A stretch of DNA of 64,000 nt from Actinoplanes regularis (GTDB lineage: Bacteria; Actinomycetota; Actinomycetes; Mycobacteriales; Micromonosporaceae). The stretch spans positions 372,001-436,000 of the forward strand of contig NZ_FZNR01000005.1 of NCBI RefSeq assembly GCF_900188005.1. Reading direction: 5' to 3'. A model generated the notes under the pieces. It searched no databases. It was given only the letters and a program-made list of their open reading frames with translations, and had not been told where the DNA came from. A program made the position numbers and the translations under genes. Of the stretch, positions 62,301-64,000 are shown piece by piece. Numbering within the stretch: the first letter of the stretch is position 1; each line of letters starts with the position of its first letter.

Positions 62301-63399
62301 GGGCGCGGACGGGTGGCTCGCCCTGGACCCGCCGGTGCGTACCGACGATCTCACCGTGCTGTTCACCGGCGGTCCCGTCGCGGTCAACTTCGACTCGTAC
62401 GCCGGTCGGTTCGACAACCTGCCGATCGGGGTCGGCGAGGTGAGCGTCTCCTCGGATCGGGGGCCGGCAGTGCTCGGCGGGGGAGCGGCCAGCGTGGTCC
62501 GCCTGCCCTGCGGCAGTGGCCCGGCCCTGGAGATCGGTGGTCGCAGGATCACGACGGCGTTCACCGCTACCGTCGCGGATCTGCTCGCCCGGCGTGAGCT
62601 GCCGATGCGGCTGTGTGAAACCGAGCAGGTTCGGCCGGGAGATGCGGTGCGGGTGGTGGCCACCGGGAGCGCGGCGGTCGAGCCGACCAGGATGGCCCTG
62701 CTCCCCGCCGGAGGCGCGTCGACCGGGGTGCCGGTCGACAGTGCCCTCTCCGTCGACCGCTGGGATGCCGCCCGGCGGCAGGTCACGCTCGCGTCGTGGC
62801 CGGCCTCGCGGATCCTGGTGGTGCGGGAGAACGCCAACGCCGGGTGGCAGGCCCGGGTCGGCGAGCAGCCGCTGCGCCCGGTCACGGTCGACGGCTGGCA
62901 GCAGGGCTGGATCGTCCCGGCCGGGCTGTCCGGCGCGGCGACCATCGAGTTCGGCCCCGACCAGGTCTATCGGGCCGGGCTGGCCGGGGGAGCGGTCCTC
63001 GTGGCCGCGGTCGTGCTCGCCGCGGTCCTGCCGACTCGGCCCGTGACGACCGCACCGGTCCTCGTCGCGCCCCGCCGACGTCGGCTCGGCGGTCCTCTGG
63101 TGTTGCTGGGTGGTCTCTTCCTGCTCGTGGCCGGCGGTTATGCCGTAGTGGCGTGCGCGGCATTCGGCACGGTGGCGCTCCTCGCGCTGCGGATGGTCGA
63201 CCGGCGCCGTTCGCTGCGGCTGTTGCGGTGGGCGCCGGTCGTCCTCTTCGCGATCGCCTGCCTGCTGTCACTGCGATCGGGCGCGCCGCACACGGCGCTC
63301 GGGCCTCAAGCCGCGGGTCTGGCCGCCTTTGTCGCACTGTGGCTCGGGACGTTGCCGTTCAGCGCGCGGTGCGCCGCGGTTCGGCCGCCGGGTCGGTGA
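59308..63399 (+). CDS. aftD: Alpha-(1->3)-arabinofuranosyltransferase, AftD family
   Basis: A 1363-residue GT-C membrane glycosyltransferase. The N-terminal ~400 residues have about ten helices with acidic loops near the first helices (GRIVPDTKVDLVVAPG; AWDPAGNFGQMQNQAYGYLW). The long periplasmic part contains two discoidin-like carbohydrate-binding modules (YLPYAAIDGDPATSWRSAPG and GAVVDGSDDTVWYASEEDRT), and the protein ends in further membrane helices. Size and architecture match mycobacterial AftD (DUF3367), which branches cell-wall arabinan. Coupled to ipdF through minicistron repeat D, although functionally unrelated to steroids. Confidence 0.9.
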   Translation: MTGTVVWRLRVTACCALLTGLAFWQQPGRIVPDTKVDLVVAPGAWLARALHAWDPAGNFGQMQNQAYGYLWPMGPFFGLGRLLDVPAWAVQRLWWAMLLCLAFTGVVLLAGRLGIGSPATRLAGGLIFALSPRILSELGPVSVEAWPTAVAPWVLIPLVGVTPGTLRRATALSGLAVATAGGVNATAVLAVLPLPLLWLLTLRPLRWRLTVAAAWGVAVACATAWWVVPLLLLGRYSPPFLDYIETAATTTSTTDIVSTTRGTSHWLAYLSNPYGPGWPAGNRLVVELPLVLATMVVVGLGLAGLARRGLPHRRFLVTAALAGIAAVGLGHLSAAPGAGATILHAWLDAGGAPLRNLHKFDVLLRLPLALGFIHLAGLTARLAAWRAGLVGAAVAVTAAVAAVPALSGGLPGQGTFTEVPSYWRTAAAWLDTHAGRSRTLVVPGARFPSYLWGAPGDEMVQPLLSSGWAVRNSNPLVPPATVRLLDTVESVLAAGQGSPGLAELLGRSGVRYLLIRADLDTGRTDALRQLTVRAALAGSPGLRSVATFGPVVGGHPPQYYVDHGLDLPVPALEVYEVAGTAPPVSAYDLADTRTVVGGPESLLELAAAGQLSRAPTVLAADQPAGLITGGTVVTDGHRRREIIFGQARDNVSATLTATEPWRLEQPAHDYTAVDDARGQTVARYLGVRDVTASSAYSQALPLTSNRPAYLPYAAIDGDPATSWRSAPGTAAIGQWLTVTLDHARRIDQVRITFDHGADAIPTRIAVWAGDERHEIPVTGTTVTVPLDGWYAVRDVTVEIVAVWSVRLGQGGVGIAELTIPGVSARRTLVLPAGTDPGAPAPAVMLAAAPALPSCFYLGPLPYCAATAARGSEDGSILDRTVPWSLPGTYTARLWARPRAGPAVDDLLDRAIAGPDTPHVTASSTGVADPAARAGAVVDGSDDTVWYASEEDRTPWLRLDWSSPRTVTGVRVTLGERAAAARPWAVNVLTDAGSRAGILGADGWLALDPPVRTDDLTVLFTGGPVAVNFDSYAGRFDNLPIGVGEVSVSSDRGPAVLGGGAASVVRLPCGSGPALEIGGRRITTAFTATVADLLARRELPMRLCETEQVRPGDAVRVVATGSAAVEPTRMALLPAGGASTGVPVDSALSVDRWDAARRQVTLASWPASRILVVRENANAGWQARVGEQPLRPVTVDGWQQGWIVPAGLSGAATIEFGPDQVYRAGLAGGAVLVAAVVLAAVLPTRPVTTAPVLVAPRRRRLGGPLVLLGGLFLLVAGGYAVVACAAFGTVALLALRMVDRRRSLRLLRWAPVVLFAIACLLSLRSGAPHTALGPQAAGLAAFVALWLGTLPFSARCAAVRPPGR

Positions 63400-64000
63400 C
63401 CGGCAGGGTGAGGGTGAAGGTCGCCCCTTGGGGCTGGTGTGGCTGGTAGCCGATTTGCAGGTTGCTGGCGGTGGCGAGCCGGTGGGCGAGGTACAGGCCG
63501 AGTCCGGTGCCGGGTTTGGTGGTGGCCACGCCGGTGTCGGCGCGGGCGAAGCGCTCGAACAGGCGATCGACGAACTGCGGTGGGACGCCCTCGCCGTGGT
63601 CGCTGACGTGGAAGTTCAGGCTATCGTCCGCGGGGGCGACGGTGATGTCGATCGGGGGACTGCCGTATTTGACGGCGTTGCCGATCAGGTTGCCGAGGAT
63701 CAGTTGAAGGAAGGCGGGGTCGGCGTAGGCGATGGTCTCGTCGTTCGCGGTGATGGTGATCCCGTAGCCGGGATCGAGGCCGAGGCCCTCGACCGCTTGC
63801 CGGACGGCTCGGTTGATGTTCAGCGGCACCGGATGCGCGGTGATGGCGCCCGCGTCGAGTCGGGACAGGGTGAGGATCTCCTCGACGATGCGGTCGGCGC
63901 GGTGCCCTCCGGTGGTGATGCGCCGGATGTATCGGTGTTTCTCCTCGTCGTCCAGATCAGGCCATTCGTCGAGCAGAACGTGGCCGTAGGAGACGATAGA
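63359..64000 (-). CDS. Sensor histidine kinase, C-terminal part (runs off the window)
   Basis: The minus strand encodes the catalytic end of a histidine kinase: dimerisation-domain sequence (DDEEKHRYIRRITTGGHRAD, IVEEILTLSRLDAGAI) and a HATPase_c domain with LGNLIGNAVKYGSPPIDI, VSDHGEGVPPQFVD and TGLGLYLAHRL. The phospho-acceptor His and sensor region lie beyond position 64000. Its 3' end overlaps the 3' end of convergent aftD by about 40 bases. Confidence 0.85.
   Translation of the reverse strand, partial: SIVSYGHVLLDEWPDLDDEEKHRYIRRITTGGHRADRIVEEILTLSRLDAGAITAHPVPLNINRAVRQAVEGLGLDPGYGITITANDETIAYADPAFLQLILGNLIGNAVKYGSPPIDITVAPADDSLNFHVSDHGEGVPPQFVDRLFERFARADTGVATTKPGTGLGLYLAHRLATASNLQIGYQPHQPQGATFTLTLPVTDPAAEPRRTAR

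Noticed and set aside
60573-62597. Second long plus-strand frame inside aftD
   Set aside because: Arg/Ala/Gly-rich out-of-frame shadow; the AftD frame spans the whole region continuously.

Overview
The window is very G+C-rich and gene-dense, with many ATGA/GTGA start-stop overlaps. It looks like the chromosome of a filamentous actinomycete. An arabinofuranosyltransferase of the AftD family, MASE1-type sensor kinases, a PadR regulator followed by a permease-prefix membrane protein, secreted polysaccharide-active enzymes and a mycobacterial-style steroid regulon together suggest Micromonosporaceae (Actinoplanes-like). That placement is inference.

The dominant content is steroid (cholesterol/sterol) catabolism, in four blocks. 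Block 1 (about 6.8-16.2 kb): a hotdog thioesterase and an SRPBCC protein, the TetR repressor KstR, then fadE29-fadE28-(chsH2::chsH1 fusion)-ltp2 for removal of the last C3 side-chain fragment, facing an FAD enzyme/dicluster ferredoxin/SDR operon. Block 2 (22.1-28.9 kb): a MaoC hydratase and KstD, divergent from a second KstD-like flavoprotein followed by hsaE-hsaG-hsaF. Block 3 (33.9-39.9 kb): kshA-small Cys protein-kshB, divergent from hsaA-hsaD-hsaC-hsaB. Block 4 (51.8-59.2 kb): fadD3-enoyl-CoA hydratase-fadE31-fadE32-fadE33, divergent from fadE30-ipdF (rings C/D, HIP). Four sites match the known KstR operator TNNAACNNGTTNNA at the control regions of blocks 1-3. One site matches the KstR2 operator at the fadD3/fadE30 divergent promoter. 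KstR is encoded here; kstR2, ipdABC, echA20, cyp125 and mce4 are not in this window.

Between the steroid blocks lie ordinary accessory genes: a P450, transporters, two near-duplicate sensor kinases (one frameshifted at a G8 tract), GNAT and phosphotransferase remnants, a pectate lyase, an AA10 lytic polysaccharide monooxygenase behind a CebR-like palindrome, a GH114-type glycosidase next to an ECF sigma/anti-sigma pair, an exonuclease and several hypothetical proteins. The window ends in aftD and a partial sensor kinase.

The least expected structure is a family of four 77-bp repeats lying exactly at gene junctions inside operons (two in tandem between hsaG and hsaF, one between padR and its membrane partner, one between ipdF and aftD). 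Each copy begins with an ATG overlapping the upstream stop codon and encodes a conserved 26-residue peptide. Its own stop overlaps the next start codon, and it carries a strong ribosome binding site. They behave like portable translational-coupling minicistrons.
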